IMG/VR virus record: IMGVR_UViG_3300031999_000234
Coordinates: 1 to 20,666 of that record
Length of the DNA stretch: 20,666 bases
Source of the DNA: a virus
Strand: one strand, 5' to 3'
Under the pieces are notes generated by a model that was given only the letters and a program-made list of their open reading frames with translations, was not told the DNA's origin and ran no database searches. Below are positions 18,736 through 20,666 of this stretch, piece by piece. Numbering within the stretch: position 1 is the first letter of the stretch; every line of letters begins with the position of its first letter. The position numbers and the translations under genes were made by a program.

Positions 18736-20666
18736 CTCACGCTCCCTGTTGTGTTCCTCGTCGCGGTCCTGCCGGTCGCGCTAGACGATACCCTGCCGGG
18801 GGTCTTCGTGGAAGTGCGCCGCGCGCCAAGGCGCAGATAGATGCCAAGGGTGTGCTGCGCCTCGGCCGCCGAACTGAGGTGCATGGTCAGGGTCGAGGCG
18901 GCACTCAGGACCGTGTCGACGCCCGACGTAAGCTCGGCGCTGGCGGTCAGCGTCGCCGTAAGCGTCGAGGCCGCCGTCAGGGTGGTAGCCGCCGGGGCGC
19001 TGTGCGTGAGGTCGGCGCTCGCCGAGAGGTAGCCGGTCAGGGTGCTTGCGCCCGTGACCACCGTCGGCGTAGCGGGGGCGTGCGCCAACGCGGCGGCCCC
19101 GGCGAGCCCGCCGGTCAGCGTGCTTGCCGCACTCAGGGTGGTAGTGGCGACCCCGTGCGTGAGGGCCGCCGAGGCGGCCACGAACGCGGTCAGGGTCGAG
19201 GCCGCCGCCAAGGTGGTCGGCGTGGCCGGGGAGTGAGTAATGCTGGCGGCCCCCGCCGTGAGGCCCGTAAGCGTCGAGGCGGCACTCAGAGTGGTATCCC
19301 CTGCACCCGTGACCGTGAGGTTGGCACTGGCGCTCACAAAGGCCGTGAGCGTGCTTCCCGCCGCGAGGGTCGTGGGGGTCGCGGGCGCGTGCGCCAGCGC
19401 GGCCGAAGCCGCCGTGAACGCGGTCAGGGTCGAGGCCGCCGAGAGGACCGTGGGCGTCGCGGGTGCGTGCGTGAGGCTGGCCGCGCCAGCGGTGAAGGCG
19501 GTAAGCGTGCTCGCCGCCGAGAGGGCCGTGTTCTGAACTAGCGCTGCGGCCCCTGCCGTGAAGGCCGTCAACGTGCTGGCGGCGCTCAAGGTCGTGGGGG
19601 TCGCAGGTGCCCATGTAAGAGAGGCGCTGCCTGCCGTGAACCCCGTCAGCGTCGAGGCGGCGCTCAGGGTCTTCGGCGTCGCCGGGGTCCACGCTATCGC
19701 CGCTGCGGCAGCCGTGAAGGCGGTCAGAGTGGAGGCCGCAGAGAGGGCCGTGTTCTGCACGAGGGAGGCGGTCGCTGCCACGAACCCGGTCAGGGTCGAC
19801 CCGGCGCTCAAGGTCGTGGGCGTGGCGGGGCTGTGGCTGATGCTGGCCGCGCCAGCGGTGAAGCCCGTGAGGGTAGACGCGGCGCTCAGGGTCGTCGGCG
19901 TGATGGGAGCGGAGTGTGCTATCGCGGCGCTGCCTGCGGTGAAGGCGGTCAGGGTGCTGGCCGCGCCGAGCGTGGTCGTGTACTGGTAGTGGGTGACGCT
20001 GGCGGCGGCGGCGGTGAAAGCGGTCAGGGTGGAGGCGGCGCTGAACGTGATGGGCGGCACTTCGCCGAAGCAGACGATGACGTAGCCGAGGTCGTCGGTG
20101 ACGCAGGTCAGGCCGCGAGTACGGGTGCCCGTCGTAGGCGTCGTCTCGTAGCCGGAGAAGAAGGCGTAGGTCGGCGTGCCGTAGAGCATGTACGTGCCGG
20201 TGCCGATGGTCATGCTCGTGCCGGTCGGGACGGTGACGCCACCCGAATACGCAGCGGCGAATATCTGCGTGGTCATCGACCCGGCGACGATGCTTTGCTG
20301 CGCCATGGCGGCGTTGTTGTTCAGCGCATAGGGAGTGGTCTTGGATTCGAGGTCGGTGCCGCCGCCGAGCAGGTAGGCCACGGCGTACATGGTGGTCGTG
20401 CTGTTTGTGCGCGTGACGACCACGCCGCCAGTAGGCGCACCGGAGGGGACGCTGACGCCGAGAAAGAACGTCTTACAGCGCCCCTTCTCAGTCGTCGTGT
20501 CGTAGGCGTTCGCTCCCGAGAGCGCGGGGACGCTGGTGCCCCCGTAGGTGACGCTGGTTATCTCGTCGGTGTCGAGGACGCCCTGAAAGACGAAGACGAG
20601 GATGCCCTTGGGGGTATCCCCAGCCTGACCCGGCTGGAAAGTGAACGAAGCTTCGCTGACCGAGCC
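18732..20666 (-). CDS. Repeat-rich head-cluster fibre-like protein, 5' end outside window
   Basis: The frame is open through the right edge. A GTG at 20423 is within the reading frame, but 81 further codons upstream are in frame and fit the same domain, so the true start lies outside (at least 644 residues). The visible N-terminal part (about 207 residues) has GILVFVFQGV, DEITSVTYGGTSVP, TFFLGVSVPSG and FAAAYSGGV, a beta-sandwich pattern of the VTSVTYGG type seen in phage structural proteins. Then 16 repeats of about 25 residues (LSAASTLTAFTAGAA, variable, then HAPATPTT-like) extend to about residue 605. A basic Ser/Thr/Arg tail of 39 residues closes the protein. Placed between capsid and connector genes, it could be a head fibre. 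A displaced tail fibre is also possible. Confidence 0.82.
   Translation of the reverse strand, partial: GSVSEASFTFQPGQAGDTPKGILVFVFQGVLDTDEITSVTYGGTSVPALSGANAYDTTTEKGRCKTFFLGVSVPSGAPTGGVVVTRTNSTTTMYAVAYLLGGGTDLESKTTPYALNNNAAMAQQSIVAGSMTTQIFAAAYSGGVTVPTGTSMTIGTGTYMLYGTPTYAFFSGYETTPTTGTRTRGLTCVTDDLGYVIVCFGEVPPITFSAASTLTAFTAAAASVTHYQYTTTLGAASTLTAFTAGSAAIAHSAPITPTTLSAASTLTGFTAGAASISHSPATPTTLSAGSTLTGFVAATASLVQNTALSAASTLTAFTAAAAAIAWTPATPKTLSAASTLTGFTAGSASLTWAPATPTTLSAASTLTAFTAGAAALVQNTALSAASTLTAFTAGAASLTHAPATPTVLSAASTLTAFTAASAALAHAPATPTTLAAGSTLTAFVSASANLTVTGAGDTTLSAASTLTGLTAGAASITHSPATPTTLAAASTLTAFVAASAALTHGVATTTLSAASTLTGGLAGAAALAHAPATPTVVTGASTLTGYLSASADLTHSAPAATTLTAASTLTATLTASAELTSGVDTVLSAASTLTMHLSSAAEAQHTLGIYLRLGARRTSTKTPGRVSSSATGRTATRNTTGSVR
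18852..20045 (-). repeat. Coding tandem repeat, 16 units of about 75 bases
   Basis: Inside the repeat-rich gene, 16 units of 22-27 codons share an ST-LT-A/G core preceded by L-S/A-A. Between cores the linkers alternate, for example HAPATPTT, HSPATPTT or QNTA. DNA-level identity is strong in cores (GTCGAGGCGGCGCTCAG-like stretches) and weak in linkers. Length variation among strains by recombination is likely. Confidence 0.85.

Noticed and set aside
18852-20045. Regular repeats that might be a CRISPR array
   Set aside because: The repeats are about 75 bases, in frame, code for a regular peptide, and there are no fixed-length unique spacers.

Overview
The window is about 20.7 kb of GC-rich DNA. 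Every gene I can support lies on the minus strand, so it is described in transcription order, from right to left. The genes are tightly packed. Most neighbours share an ATGA, GTGA, TTGA or TGATG junction or overlap by 8-16 bases. GTG and TTG starts are common. The order head completion, tail, lysis, early genes is that of a long-tailed (siphovirus-type) phage or prophage. The GC content, the r1t-like holin, the start-codon use and several tail families suggest an actinobacterial host, but this is inference because no host gene is present. No integrase, attachment site, tRNA or IS element was found.

Head end and connector (20666 to 17149). A partial protein runs off the right edge. It has a beta-sandwich-like N-terminal part followed by 16 copies of a roughly 25-residue Ser/Ala/Thr repeat. 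A small beta protein, a head-tail connector, a head-closure protein and an HK97 gp10-like protein follow. Terminase, portal, protease and capsid would lie outside the window to the right.

Tail (17146 to 6458). The order is tail terminator, a small protein with a C2H2 zinc finger, major tail protein with an inserted module, tail assembly chaperones G and G-T joined by a GGGAAAC -1 slippery site, a 932-residue tape measure, and then a run of distal-tail and adhesin-like proteins. These include an N-terminal hub-like piece, a Gly-rich adhesin-like protein, and a second hub-like protein only at the end of the run.

Lysis (6453 to 5074). A tail-anchored helical protein, an endolysin (peptidoglycan-binding-like plus CHAP) and an r1t-like holin are followed by a strong hairpin that may be the late terminator.

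Control region and early genes (5073 to 1). Two non-coding stretches of about 560 and 535 bases hold palindromes, hairpins, a repeat cluster and a promoter candidate, separated by one small gene. Left of them are small early genes. The notable set is an amidoligase (COOH-NH2 ligase family) with an N-terminal zinc ribbon, a gamma-glutamylcyclotransferase/AIG2-like enzyme with a C-terminal zinc ribbon, and a small protein with a transglutaminase/papain-like Cys-His-Asp pattern. Around them are several tiny Cys-rich proteins. Amidoligases and GGCT-like enzymes have been predicted by comparative genomics to act together in making or removing amide- or peptide-linked modifications. Here they probably form an uncharacterised phage modification module. 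A 24-base intergenic motif occurs twice, 4.2 kb apart, and may co-regulate the early genes.
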